Shown here: positions 19,818-28,942 of the stretch, one piece after another
Position numbering within the stretch: the stretch's first letter is position 1
Layout of the letters: the number at the start of each line of letters is the position of its first letter
Assembly: GCF_001984035.1 (NCBI RefSeq)
Contig: NZ_CP019449.1
Span: forward strand, 1,674,001 to 1,738,000
Direction of reading: 5' to 3'
DNA: 64,000 nt
Source of the DNA: Sphingopyxis sp. QXT-31
Lineage (GTDB): Bacteria; Pseudomonadota; Alphaproteobacteria; Sphingomonadales; Sphingomonadaceae
Notes under the pieces: generated by a model
Told to the model about the DNA's origin: nothing
Databases searched by the model: none
What the model saw: only the letters and a program-made list of their open reading frames with translations
Position numbers and translations under genes: made by a program

Positions 19818-20659
19818 GGTTCACCTGCCGCCGGCGCGCAGGCACCGGACGCAAAGCCGCATTGCGCCCTCGCGAAAGGGAGGCGCGGCCAGGATGAAAA
19901 GAGAGTGCCGCCGCGCGGAGGGGAAGCGGTCGTCCGCTATCCCGCGCGCGGGTCCGGCTATGGTCTAGACGCTGCTGTTACACATGCGCATCGCAATACC
20001 CCTACAGGGGGAACGCAATGCCTGGCGCTGTCGCCCGAGCATCACGCGCTTTAGCCGTTGGTAACGCGGAGCAAGCTGCTTCCCGATCAAAAGCCGCGGG
20101 TCGAGAAAAGGCGGGAGAGCCTGCCACCCGGTCCGACCGTTCCGAATGACAAACTCAACTTAAAAGATTGATATTTGATTCGTCAACCGTGGCCCGGCGT
20201 TTCTGCGATGAAGAAAATCTTTCGCAAGGCGAGTTGAGCCTATGGCCATCGCCGCCTGCGTCAGGTGACGAGGCCGGCGCAACCCCGGGGATCGTGCCGG
20301 CCTCTAACCACCAGAACCGGAACAGATCGGGTCGCTAGATCGGAAAGCGGTTCGGGAGGCTATGCAGGCGCCGTCCCCGGCGCAGCGCAACACCAGCGCG
20401 CCCCCACCCGCTCGGCGTTGTTTCGGCCTGATATTTCGCGCGCGGGCGGCGCGTCTACCCAATGTTTATTGGGGTGGCGCGGCGACGCGGCGTGCGCCAG
20501 CAGCACGCATCCCGGTCGCGCAACGAGACCCCGCGCGACGGGGCAGCGGCGGCGGCGGAGAGGGGGCCGTCCGTCGCCGCGACCAAGGTCGCCGACCTAT
20601 GGCCTTATTTTCCAGATGAAAATTGACATTGCCCGGCGGTCACGCGACAGATTGCTTAG
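19818..20659. other. Long intergenic region between the sulfatase operon and the sensor kinase
   Basis: About 840 bases without a convincing gene. It holds a small dyad CCCCT-AC-AGGGG at 19999-20010, upstream of the sulfatase operon and possibly an operator. A low-GC patch lies around 20145-20185. A 9-bp hairpin lies at 20270-20304 (arms 20270-20278 and 20296-20304). The section 20340-20630 is GC-rich with only unsupported frames. A non-coding RNA is possible but I cannot assign it to a family. Confidence 0.4.
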
Positions 20660-22921
20660 ATGTCGCAGTACCATCGGCTCGTTCTATTCTGGTTCGCCCT
20701 GCTGGCCCTGTTGCTGGCCGCATTCGCGCCTCCCGCGGCCGCTGCTGATATCCCGGTCGTCGAACTCAAATCGGGGCGGGACGCCCCCGCGCTCGCGCCC
20801 TATGTCCGCTACATCATCGACGGTGCCGATCCGCTGAAGACCGCCCCTGCCGATCTGCTCGCGGGGCCGCTCCAGCGCGTCACCGGATCGACAATTCATT
20901 TCGGCCCGCCGGGGCGCAAGACGGTGGTCGCAGTACGCGTGCGCAACGGCGGCGACAGTCAGGGCAGCTGGATATTCACCACTGGCCGCGGATCGCTCGC
21001 TTATTTCCGCCTCTACGAAGTCGCGAACGGCGATCTCGACCTGCTGGTCGATGGCTCAAACCCCGGCGCTGCCGAGGAGAATCTCCGGACCTACCAGGCG
21101 TTCAGCACCGAATTCGTGCTCGATCCGGGGCAGGAGAAATTGCTGCTGATCGATTTCCTGTCCGAAAACTCGACATACCTCCCCCTCAAGATCAACAGCT
21201 ACGGCACCTTCTTCAAGGAGCGGCGGTCGAACATCGCGATGGTGTCGGGGGTCGTGTTCGGCGTGGTCGTGCTGATCCTGCTCAATTTCCTCTTCTTCTC
21301 GATCACCGGGCACCGCGAGTTCGTCTGGCTGGCGGTGGCGCAGGCGTTCTTCGCGCTGAACACCGTCCATTCGGAAGGCTATATCACCATATTCTTCCTC
21401 GCCGACCAGCCGCTCACCGGGGTAGCGGTCGAGGATGTCTTCAAATGCGGGTTCGCCGCCGCGATGGCGCAATTCGGGCGCAGCTTCATCGACACGCGCA
21501 CTCATTTTCCGCGGCGCGACATCGCATTGCGCGTGCTGATCGGCGCCGCGCTGCTGATCATGGCGCTCCAGCCCGCGCTGTCGCTCTATCCGCCCGCGAT
21601 GCGCCACACGCTGCACATCGGCGGCTGGCTCGTCGCGATCGGCGGCGCGCTGTTCCTGCCCTTTGTCGGCTTTGCAGCGATGCAGCAGCTCGGGCGCCAG
21701 CTGTGGCCGCTGTTCGTCGGCTGGGGCAGCCTCGCGCTCTTCATCCTCTATTCGGCGATCGCTTCGATGGGGGTGTTCGCCTGGCTGCCGATCAACTGGC
21801 ATCTCGCGGGACCCGTCGGGCTGTTCGAATCGATCATGGTTACGCTGGCGCTCGGCCTCAACCTCAAGAAGATCCAGCACGACAAGCTGGTGGCCGACGG
21901 CAATTATGCGCGTTCGATGGCCGAACGCGTCGAAATTAGCGAGCGCGCCGCGCGGCTTGCCGAGGAAAAGGCTTTCGCGCTCGAAACGGTGAACAGCCAG
22001 AACGCCCTGCTCCATGCCTCGGGCCACGACAGCCGCCAAGTCATTCTCGCGCTCAACAGCGCGATCGACGTGCTGAAGCGCGGCGACGACAGGGGTGCGA
22101 ACGCCGACCTCACCGCGATGCTGCAAAGCTCGGCGAATTACCTGGGCGAGATCGTTTCGACCACCATCTCGGGCGCGAATATCGCGGGCAGCGACGCCGA
22201 CTTCATCGCGCTCGGCGCCTTCGACGCGCGTGCGCTGGTCGAACCGCTGCAGATGATGTTCAAGGCGCCCTTCGCGGGCAAGACGCTGACGCTCGCGACG
22301 CAGGTCGAGGGCGCGATCATGATCGTCTCCGACAAGCCGCTCCTGATGCGCGCGCTCGCGAACCTGCTCGGCAACGCCTATCAATATACCGAGCGCGGCG
22401 GCGCGCGGGTGACGGTCGAGCGGCGCGGCGAAAAGGCGGTGATCGGCATCGCGGACACCGGCCGCGGCATGGAGCCCAAGATCGTCGCCGCGCTGAACGA
22501 GGGCCATGCGACGCGGCTGCGCGCCGACGAGGGGGTCGAGGGCACCGGATCGGGCTTTCGCGCGGCAAGGCGGCTGGTCGAGACGCTGTCGGGCACGCTG
22601 ACCATCACCGCATCGTCGGACGCGGGGACGGTCGTCGAAATCGCCCTGCCCGCGGCCTTCGCCGGCGTCACGCCGTGCACCGTCGAGGAACTGCAGGCGG
22701 GCGCACCGCAATGGCGCATCCTCGATTTCGACCAGCGCGCCGCCTTCGACGCCGCCATCGCCGCCGCGGACGGGACCAACGCACGGCTTGCCGCGCTGAC
22801 CTATGACGACAGCAGCGTCACCCGCGGGCGCCTGGGCGAGATCGCCATGATGGCGATCATCAAGCCGCCGTGCCGCGAAATGCTGCGGCACCCGGCACTC
22901 GCAGAGTCAAAGCAGCCCTAG
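20660..22921 (+). CDS. Sensor histidine kinase with 7TM-DISM input module
   Basis: A 753-residue protein. Residues 1-30 are a signal peptide, about 30-190 form a periplasmic 7TMR-DISMED2-type sensory domain (carbohydrate-binding-like), and about 195-405 are seven membrane helices. A coiled linker leads to a histidine kinase module with the phospho-acceptor in ASGHDSRQV (His about 455), an N-box NLLGNAYQYT near 567 and GIADTGRGMEP/GTGSGF ATP-lid motifs. About 90 extra C-terminal residues have no recognised domain. DISM receptors often sense carbohydrates or small extracellular molecules. The convergent response regulator is the obvious partner. The two genes overlap by 15 bases at their 3' ends. 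Confidence 0.9.
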   Translation: MSQYHRLVLFWFALLALLLAAFAPPAAAADIPVVELKSGRDAPALAPYVRYIIDGADPLKTAPADLLAGPLQRVTGSTIHFGPPGRKTVVAVRVRNGGDSQGSWIFTTGRGSLAYFRLYEVANGDLDLLVDGSNPGAAEENLRTYQAFSTEFVLDPGQEKLLLIDFLSENSTYLPLKINSYGTFFKERRSNIAMVSGVVFGVVVLILLNFLFFSITGHREFVWLAVAQAFFALNTVHSEGYITIFFLADQPLTGVAVEDVFKCGFAAAMAQFGRSFIDTRTHFPRRDIALRVLIGAALLIMALQPALSLYPPAMRHTLHIGGWLVAIGGALFLPFVGFAAMQQLGRQLWPLFVGWGSLALFILYSAIASMGVFAWLPINWHLAGPVGLFESIMVTLALGLNLKKIQHDKLVADGNYARSMAERVEISERAARLAEEKAFALETVNSQNALLHASGHDSRQVILALNSAIDVLKRGDDRGANADLTAMLQSSANYLGEIVSTTISGANIAGSDADFIALGAFDARALVEPLQMMFKAPFAGKTLTLATQVEGAIMIVSDKPLLMRALANLLGNAYQYTERGGARVTVERRGEKAVIGIADTGRGMEPKIVAALNEGHATRLRADEGVEGTGSGFRAARRLVETLSGTLTITASSDAGTVVEIALPAAFAGVTPCTVEELQAGAPQWRILDFDQRAAFDAAIAAADGTNARLAALTYDDSSVTRGRLGEIAMMAIIKPPCREMLRHPALAESKQP

Positions 22922-23524
22922 CTCCTGCGCGCGCTCGACGATCTTGCGGTTGTTCGCGACGTCGAGCTTGCGGCGCAATTCGGCGATGTGAAATGACACC
23001 GTCGGCTGCGCGATCGCCAGCCGATAGGCGATTTCCTTGTTGCTCTCGCCCTGCGCCAGATAGTGGAGGATCGCCATCTGGCGCGATGACAGCGCGACCG
23101 GCGGCTGCTGAAACTTGCCCAGCGCCTCGCGCATGTGCGCCGATACGAAGATGTCGCCCGCCAGCGCCGCGTCGCACGCCGCGACGATCTGGTCGGGCGG
23201 GTCGGCCTTGCTGACCACGGCGCGCGCGCCGAGCTTTAGCGCATAGTCGATTTCGCCCGGGACGGTCTCGCCGGTCAGGATGATCACGGTCATGTCGCGC
23301 GACCCGATAATCTCGGCGAGCACGTTGATCCCGCGCACGTCGGGCAGGTTGAGGTCGAGGATGACGAGGTCGACCGGCTGCGACTGGACGAAGGCATTGA
23401 CCATCGCGCCGCGGTCGAGGGTGCCGACGACGGCATAGCGGTCGAGCCCGGTGAAGAGCAGCTTGATCCCGCTGCGGGTGATCGCATGATCGTCGACGAT
23501 CAGGATATTATGCTTGGCCGTCAT
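22907..23524 (-). CDS. LuxR/NarL-type response regulator
   Basis: A 205-residue protein from the ATG at 23524 (MTAKHNILIVDDHAITR). The longer frame to 23704 is not family-like. The receiver domain has acidic DD at 11-12, phospho-acceptor Asp57 in LVILDLNLPD and a conserved Lys in VVSKADPP. The C-terminal LuxR HTH (LSSRQMAILHYLAQGESNKEIAYRLAI..TVSFHI) is typical. It lies tail to tail with the 7TM-DISM kinase gene, overlapping it by 15 bases. That pairing is a likely two-component system although the genes are convergent. Confidence 0.92.
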   Translation of the reverse strand: MTAKHNILIVDDHAITRSGIKLLFTGLDRYAVVGTLDRGAMVNAFVQSQPVDLVILDLNLPDVRGINVLAEIIGSRDMTVIILTGETVPGEIDYALKLGARAVVSKADPPDQIVAACDAALAGDIFVSAHMREALGKFQQPPVALSSRQMAILHYLAQGESNKEIAYRLAIAQPTVSFHIAELRRKLDVANNRKIVERAQELGLL

Positions 23525-23743
23525 CACAGCATCCCCGTTCCCCGACAGCGAATGCCCGACAAGATCACGTCGCCGCAACCCGAATATTCTTGGGTGATCG
23601 ATGCGGGGGCGACCGCCGGGCAGCGACGCTGCGTCAATGGGCAAACGGATGGCGAAGTCAACGGCCTTGCCACCACGCACGTGTGTTACTATATTAATAC
23701 ACAAGGAGCCGGCAGCCTGCCGGCCGAGCTACGGACACAGACC

Positions 23744-25093
23744 ATGCCGCACGACCGCCTCCCCTCCATGCTCCGCGCCTGCATCACCGCCGTCTCGCTC
23801 GTCGCCGCATCGGGCGCGGCGTACGCCGCCGAGGGCAGCGAATGCCATGTCGGCAGCTACAAGCTGACGGACGGGCGGATCGTCGACATCGCCCCGCTCG
23901 AAGGCGACCGGCTGCGCTGGCGCAGCTTCGACGGCGCGGTCGGCGAACTGAAGCCGGGGCCGGACGGCGGCTGGCAGAGCCTCTACGGCTGGACCGGTCG
24001 CCCCGACGGCATCGACGTCGACCTCGGTGCATGCGGCGCGGGCAAGATCCGATTTGCCGGGTCGGAAGGGCAGCGGCTGGCGTTCGACGAAACCACGGCA
24101 GATTTCACGGGACGCGACGGCGTGACGCTGAAGGGGCGGCTCGTCATGCCCGAGGGTACGGGCAAGGTACCTGTGGTAGTGCTCGTCCACGGCGCCGAGC
24201 GCGACGCGGCGCTACGCTTCAATTTCCTCCAGCGCCTCTTCCCCGCGGCCGGCATCGGCGTCTTCGTCTACGACAAGCGCGGCACCGGCACCTCGGGCGG
24301 GGTCTATACGCAGGATTTCGACCTGCTTGCCGACGACGCGATCGCCGCGATGGCCACCGCGCGCAAGCTCGCCGGGACACGCGCGGGGCGCGTCGGCTAT
24401 CAGGGCGCCAGCCAGGGCGGCTGGGTCGCGCCGCTTGCAGCCAACCGCGCGCCCGCCGACTTCGTGATCGTCAGCTTCGGCCTCGCGGTCAGCATCCTCG
24501 ACGAAGATCTCCAGCAGATGGAGATGGAGCTGACCGACAAGGGCTATCCGCCCGAGATCATCGCCAAGGCGCAGGAGATCGCGCGCGCGGCGGGCGAGAT
24601 TTTCGCGAGCAATTTCAAGGGCGGCTACGCCGAATTCGACGCGGTGCGCGCCAAATATCGCGGCGAGAGCTGGTACAAGGACGTCCACGGCCACATCACC
24701 TGGCTGCTGCTGCCGCACGAGGAAGCGGCGATGCGCGCCGAGGGCCCCAAATATGACTGGGGCACGCCCTTTCGCTACGACCCGATGGCGACGCTGACCG
24801 CGAACAGGACCGCGCAGCTCTGGGTGCTCGGTGGGCGCGACTATCAGGCGCCGGCGAAGGAGACGAGCCGCCGCCTCGGCACGCTCATCGACGCGGGCAA
24901 GCCCTTCACCCTCGCCGTCTATCCCGGGGCCGAGCATGGCATCACCCTGTTCGAGACCGCGCCCGACGGCACCCGCGTCTCGACGCGTTTCGCCGAGGGC
25001 TATTTCGCGATGATGCGCGACTTCATCAAGCACGGCTCGATCGACGCCGCCTATGGCGACGCGGCGATCCGCCGCGCCGGAGCCGGCGACTGA
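23744..25093 (+). CDS. Secreted alpha/beta hydrolase (serine-aminopeptidase/peptidase S9-like)
   Basis: About 449 residues from the ATG at 23744. An internal ATG at 23768 gives a neater signal peptide (MLRACITAVSLVAASGAAYA), so either start is possible. An N-terminal beta-rich part (about 30-130) is followed by an alpha/beta hydrolase with the oxyanion strand VVVLVHGAERDA, YDKRGTGTSGG, nucleophile elbow QGASQGGW (Ser about 223), Asp in WVLGGRDYQAPA and His in YPGAEHGI. It is expected in the periplasm acting on an ester or peptide bond. Its last 43 bases overlap the convergent xdhC-like gene. Confidence 0.85.
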   Translation: MPHDRLPSMLRACITAVSLVAASGAAYAAEGSECHVGSYKLTDGRIVDIAPLEGDRLRWRSFDGAVGELKPGPDGGWQSLYGWTGRPDGIDVDLGACGAGKIRFAGSEGQRLAFDETTADFTGRDGVTLKGRLVMPEGTGKVPVVVLVHGAERDAALRFNFLQRLFPAAGIGVFVYDKRGTGTSGGVYTQDFDLLADDAIAAMATARKLAGTRAGRVGYQGASQGGWVAPLAANRAPADFVIVSFGLAVSILDEDLQQMEMELTDKGYPPEIIAKAQEIARAAGEIFASNFKGGYAEFDAVRAKYRGESWYKDVHGHITWLLLPHEEAAMRAEGPKYDWGTPFRYDPMATLTANRTAQLWVLGGRDYQAPAKETSRRLGTLIDAGKPFTLAVYPGAEHGITLFETAPDGTRVSTRFAEGYFAMMRDFIKHGSIDAAYGDAAIRRAGAGD

Positions 25094-26070
25094 TATGCCG
25101 ACGTGTCGGCATGCATTTCGGCTGTTGCAGGGTTCGACACGCCGACGATCGCGGCATAGTCCTGCACGATCTGCGCCAGCGCCGACAGCGCGAGTGTCAC
25201 GGGGTCGCGCGCGGCGGGGATAAGGCCAACCGACGTCCGCAGCCGCTGGCACAGGCGATCGGGGACGCCCGCGGCGCGCAGCGCGTCGAGCCGCATCGCT
25301 TGCGTCCGGCGGCTGCCGATGGCACCGACATAGAAGGCGTCGAGGCCGAGCGCGTAGGGCAGGAGGTCTTCCTCCCAGTCGCGGTCGTGAAACACCGACA
25401 GGATCGCCGTCCAGGGGTCGGCGGTCAGGGATTGCGGGACGGCGCGCGTCGCCAGATGGGTGGTGTCGAAGCCGTCGGCGCCAAGATCCGTCAGAAGGCC
25501 CCGGTCGGGAGAAATGACCGACACCGCCGCACCGAAGGCACGCGCCAGCCGCGCCAGCGCCGTCAGTTCCTCGCCCTGCCCCATAGCGACGATCCGCAGC
25601 ACGGGATGATAGCGGAGGCAAAAATCGCCGTTCTGCCAGCCCGTGGCATCGACCGGCGCGCCCGAAGCCACGCCATCGGCCGACAGCCGCAGGCCGGCCG
25701 CCTCACGCCGGTCGAGCCGCGCCAGCGCATCAGCGATCGCGTGGCGGTCGGGGTGCGGGTTGAAGAGCAGGTCGATCCCGCTGCCGCACGGCAGGCGGAT
25801 GTCGAGATAGGGCGATCCCGCGCCGAAACGCACCAGCCGCGCGCGCGCCTCCGCGAGCGTCTCGATCGCCTCGGCCACCACTGCCGCCTCGATACAACCG
25901 CCCGAGAAGGAGCCAAGGTAGCGGCCGTCTGCAGCGACGGCCATCTGCGCCCCGATCGCGCGCGGCGCGGTGCCCTCGATTCCGGTCAGGGTTACAAGGA
26001 TCGTCCCGATCCCTTCCTCGATCCGGGCCAGGGCAAAGCGCAAAATATCGGCGGGGGTGGTTGCTATCAT
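25051..26070 (-). CDS. xdhC: XdhC/CoxI-family molybdenum cofactor maturation factor
   Basis: A 339-residue protein with both family domains: the N-terminal XdhC_CoxI region with GSFSGGCIEAAV, and a C-terminal Rossmann domain with VGAIGSRRTQAMR. XdhC proteins bind molybdenum cofactor, help sulfurate it and insert it into xanthine-dehydrogenase-type enzymes. The neighbouring paoABC genes are its likely client (PaoD role). It is divergent from the mocA-like gene, 60 bases away, and convergent with the hydrolase gene, overlapping it by 43 bases. Confidence 0.92.
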   Translation of the reverse strand: MIATTPADILRFALARIEEGIGTILVTLTGIEGTAPRAIGAQMAVAADGRYLGSFSGGCIEAAVVAEAIETLAEARARLVRFGAGSPYLDIRLPCGSGIDLLFNPHPDRHAIADALARLDRREAAGLRLSADGVASGAPVDATGWQNGDFCLRYHPVLRIVAMGQGEELTALARLARAFGAAVSVISPDRGLLTDLGADGFDTTHLATRAVPQSLTADPWTAILSVFHDRDWEEDLLPYALGLDAFYVGAIGSRRTQAMRLDALRAAGVPDRLCQRLRTSVGLIPAARDPVTLALSALAQIVQDYAAIVGVSNPATAEMHADTSAYQSPAPARRIAASP

Positions 26071-26130
26071 GCGGCTTTTGCCGCGAGTAGGATCCTGGCG
26101 CCGGGCGCGCCCGTCACGAAGGGAGCCGAT

Positions 26131-26706
26131 TTGATCGATGCGCGCGACATCGCCGCCATCCTGCTCGCGGCCGGCGGATCACGGCGCTTTGGCGCCGACG
26201 ACAAATTGCTGGCCCCGCTTGGCGGCGAGCCGCTGGCGCTGCATGCCGCGCGGTGCGTAGTCGAATTGGCGCCCGGGCGTCGGATCGCGGTGTGCCGCGA
26301 CGGCGACGGGCCATTGGCGCGGCGGCTTTCCGCGCTCGATTTCGAGATCGTCGTCAATCCGGACCCCGAAGCAGGATTATCGCAGTCGCTGGCGCGCGGC
26401 ATTGCCCAGGCGGCGCGCGGCACCGAGGCCGCTGCATTGGTCTGCCTTGCCGACATGCCCTTCGTCGGCGTCGCCCATTTGCGCAGCCTGCTCGCGCGTT
26501 TCGATGCGGCCGACGCGCCCGCGGTCGCATCGACCGACGGGGCAGCACGCATGCCACCGGCGCTGTTCGCCCGCTCCCTGTTCGCTGCCCTGCAGGAAGC
26601 GAGAGGCGACCGCGGCGCCAGGACACTGCTCGCCGATGCGGTGCTCGTCGAGGCCGGTGACGGGGAGCTGGCCGATATCGACCGGCCCGAGGACCTTGAA
26701 GGCTGA
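26131..26706 (+). CDS. mocA: MocA-type molybdenum cofactor cytidylyltransferase
   Basis: A 191-residue nucleotidyltransferase. The best start is a TTG at 26131, preceded by AAGGGAG at the right distance; no ATG or GTG fits the domain start. The N-terminus LLAAGGSRRFGADDKLLAPLGG is the GTP/CTP-binding LAAG-x-S-x-R-x-G/K motif. VNPDPEAGLSQSLARGI and CLADMPFVG complete the MobA-like pattern. MocA makes molybdopterin cytosine dinucleotide, the cofactor form of PaoABC-type enzymes, which fits its place between xdhC and paoC. MobA (guanylyl transfer) is less likely in this context. Confidence 0.85.
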   Translation: MIDARDIAAILLAAGGSRRFGADDKLLAPLGGEPLALHAARCVVELAPGRRIAVCRDGDGPLARRLSALDFEIVVNPDPEAGLSQSLARGIAQAARGTEAAALVCLADMPFVGVAHLRSLLARFDAADAPAVASTDGAARMPPALFARSLFAALQEARGDRGARTLLADAVLVEAGDGELADIDRPEDLEG

Positions 26707-26731
26707 CGCGACGCGGCCCGTCCGGTTGGCG

Positions 26732-28939
26732 TCATGCGATATCCGGCAATTCGCCGAGCAGCTTGTCGAGCGTGATCGGATAGTTGCGCACGCGCGCGCC
26801 CGTCGCGTTGTAGACCGCATTGGCGACCGCCGCGGCGACGCCGCAGATGCCGAGCTCGCCGACGCCCTTGGCCTTCATCGGCGACGTCGTCGGATCGGTC
26901 TCGTCGAGGAAGATCACCTCTTGGTGCGGGATGTCGGCATGGACGGGCACCTCGTACCCGGCAAGGTCGTGGTTGACGAAGAAGCCGAAGCGCTTGTCGA
27001 CCGCGAGTTCCTCCATCAGAGCGGCGCCCGCGCCCATCGTCATCGCGCCGATCACCTGGCTGCGCGCCGCCTTGGGATTGAGTATGCGCCCCGCCGCACA
27101 GACCGCCAGCATACGGCGAACGCGGATCTCGCCGGTCATCGCATCGACCCCGACCTCGACATAATGCGCGCCGAAGGTCGACTGCTGATAGGTCTTTTCG
27201 AGGTCGCCATATTCCATCTTGTCTTCGGCGACGAGTTCGCCGGTCGCCGCCGCTTCACCGAGCGCCGCGCTGCGTCCACCCGACCGCACCTTGCCGTCGG
27301 CGAACTGGGCATCGGCGGGGTTCATGCCCAGCTTCTGCGCTACCGCTTCGCGCAGCTTGACGCAGGCGGCGTAGACCCCCGCGGTCGAGCTGTTCGCACC
27401 CCATTGCCCGCCCGAGCCCGCCGACACCGGAAACGCCGAATCGCCGAGCTTCACCACCACCTTGTCGAGCGGCAGGCCCATCATTTCGGCGGCGGTCTGC
27501 GCGATGATCGTATAGGTGCCGGTGCCGATGTCGGTCATGTCGGTCTCGACCGTAACCACGCCCGACCTGTCCAGCCGCACGCGCGCGGCGGAAGGTCCGT
27601 TGATATTGTTGCGGAAAGCCGCGGCGACCCCCATGCCGACCAGCCAGCGCCCGTCGCGTATCTGCGCGGGTTTCGCGCTGCGCTTGGCCCAGCCGAATTT
27701 GTCGGCGCCGATCTGCAGGCATTCGTTGAGCTGGCGTTGCGAAAAGCGGCGCTCGGGCTTTTCGGGATCGACCTGCGTGTCGTTGAGGATGCGCAGCGCC
27801 ACCGGGTCCATGTTCAGCTTCTCGGCCAGCTCGTCGACCGCGATTTCGAGCGCCATCAACCCCGGTGCCTCGCCCGGCGCGCGCATCGCATTGCCCTCGG
27901 GCAGGTCGAGCACCGCGAGACGCATCGCGGTCATGCGGTTTTCGCCAGCGTAGAGCAGGCGCGTCTGTCCGACTGCGGTTTCGGGACCGCCGCCGGGAAG
28001 GTCGCCCGACCAGCTTTCATGCCCGATCGCGGTGATCTTGCCCTCGGCGGTCGCGCCGAGGCGAATGCGCTGGATCGTCGCGGGGCGGTGCGGGGTGTTG
28101 TTGAACATGAAGGCGCGCGGCAGCGCGACCTTGACCGGGCGTTTCACCGCCCTGGCGCCGAGCGCGGCGAGCACGGCGTCGGCGCGGATGAACAATTTGC
28201 CGCCGAAACCCCCACCGACATAGGGCGAGTCGAGCCGGACATTTTCCTTGGGGATGCCCAAGGTTTTCGCCATGTCGCCAACCGACCAGGCGATCATCTG
28301 GTTGGAGGTCCACAGGGTGAGCTTGTCGCCCTCCCACGCCGCGATCGACGCATGCGGTTCCATCATCGCATGCGCGTGGTCGGGGGTGAAGTAGCGCGCA
28401 TCGACCTGCACCGGCGCACCGGCGAAGGCGCCCGCGAAATTGCCGACCGCGGAATCGGCCTCGGTCCCGAACACCGGGGCCGGCTTGATCGCGCCGTCGA
28501 GGGATTTGGACAGGTCGAAATTGCCCTTGCCGCGCGCATATTCGACGCGGACCAGCGCCGCGGCGGCACGCGCCTGTTCAAAGGTCTCGGCGACGACGAG
28601 CGCGATCGCCTGATGATAATGATCGACCGCGGGTCCGCCGAGCAATTTGGCGGTGTTGAAATCGCCCTTGCCGAGCTTGCCGGCGTTCGCGGCGGTGACG
28701 ATCGCGAGCACCCCGGGCGCGGCCTCGGCGTCCTTGAGGTTCATCGACGCGATCCGCCCCTTGGCGATCGCTGCGCCGACGACATAGCCATAGGCCTGGT
28801 TCGCGGCGACGTCGTGCCGCTCATAGGCATAGGGAGCGGTGCCCGTCGTCTTGAGCGGCCCGTCGATGCGGTTGGTGGGCTTGCCGACGACCTTGAGCTG
28901 GTCGATCGGATTGGTCGTGGCGGGGGTATCGAATTTCAT
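26732..28939 (-). CDS. paoC: Aldehyde oxidoreductase, molybdenum-binding subunit PaoC
   Basis: A 735-residue large subunit of the xanthine oxidase family. The N-terminal a/b hammerhead domain (GTAPYAYE.., about 30-140) is followed by the molybdopterin-binding domains: SPYVGGGFGGKLF, MRAPGEAPGLMALE, SAGSGGQWGANSS, and the catalytic glutamate in KGVGELG near residue 700. It oxidises aldehydes in the periplasm with FAD and iron-sulfur partner subunits. It lacks its own export signal, as expected for a subunit piggy-backed through Tat with PaoA. Three bases separate it from paoB. Confidence 0.95.
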   Translation of the reverse strand: MKFDTPATTNPIDQLKVVGKPTNRIDGPLKTTGTAPYAYERHDVAANQAYGYVVGAAIAKGRIASMNLKDAEAAPGVLAIVTAANAGKLGKGDFNTAKLLGGPAVDHYHQAIALVVAETFEQARAAAALVRVEYARGKGNFDLSKSLDGAIKPAPVFGTEADSAVGNFAGAFAGAPVQVDARYFTPDHAHAMMEPHASIAAWEGDKLTLWTSNQMIAWSVGDMAKTLGIPKENVRLDSPYVGGGFGGKLFIRADAVLAALGARAVKRPVKVALPRAFMFNNTPHRPATIQRIRLGATAEGKITAIGHESWSGDLPGGGPETAVGQTRLLYAGENRMTAMRLAVLDLPEGNAMRAPGEAPGLMALEIAVDELAEKLNMDPVALRILNDTQVDPEKPERRFSQRQLNECLQIGADKFGWAKRSAKPAQIRDGRWLVGMGVAAAFRNNINGPSAARVRLDRSGVVTVETDMTDIGTGTYTIIAQTAAEMMGLPLDKVVVKLGDSAFPVSAGSGGQWGANSSTAGVYAACVKLREAVAQKLGMNPADAQFADGKVRSGGRSAALGEAAATGELVAEDKMEYGDLEKTYQQSTFGAHYVEVGVDAMTGEIRVRRMLAVCAAGRILNPKAARSQVIGAMTMGAGAALMEELAVDKRFGFFVNHDLAGYEVPVHADIPHQEVIFLDETDPTTSPMKAKGVGELGICGVAAAVANAVYNATGARVRNYPITLDKLLGELPDIA

Positions 28940-28942
28940 GGT

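Noticed and set aside
20265..20837. 190-codon plus-strand frame leading into the sensor kinase
   Set aside because: Composition is random Arg/Pro/Ser, it overlaps the kinase start in another frame, and it lacks a ribosome site.
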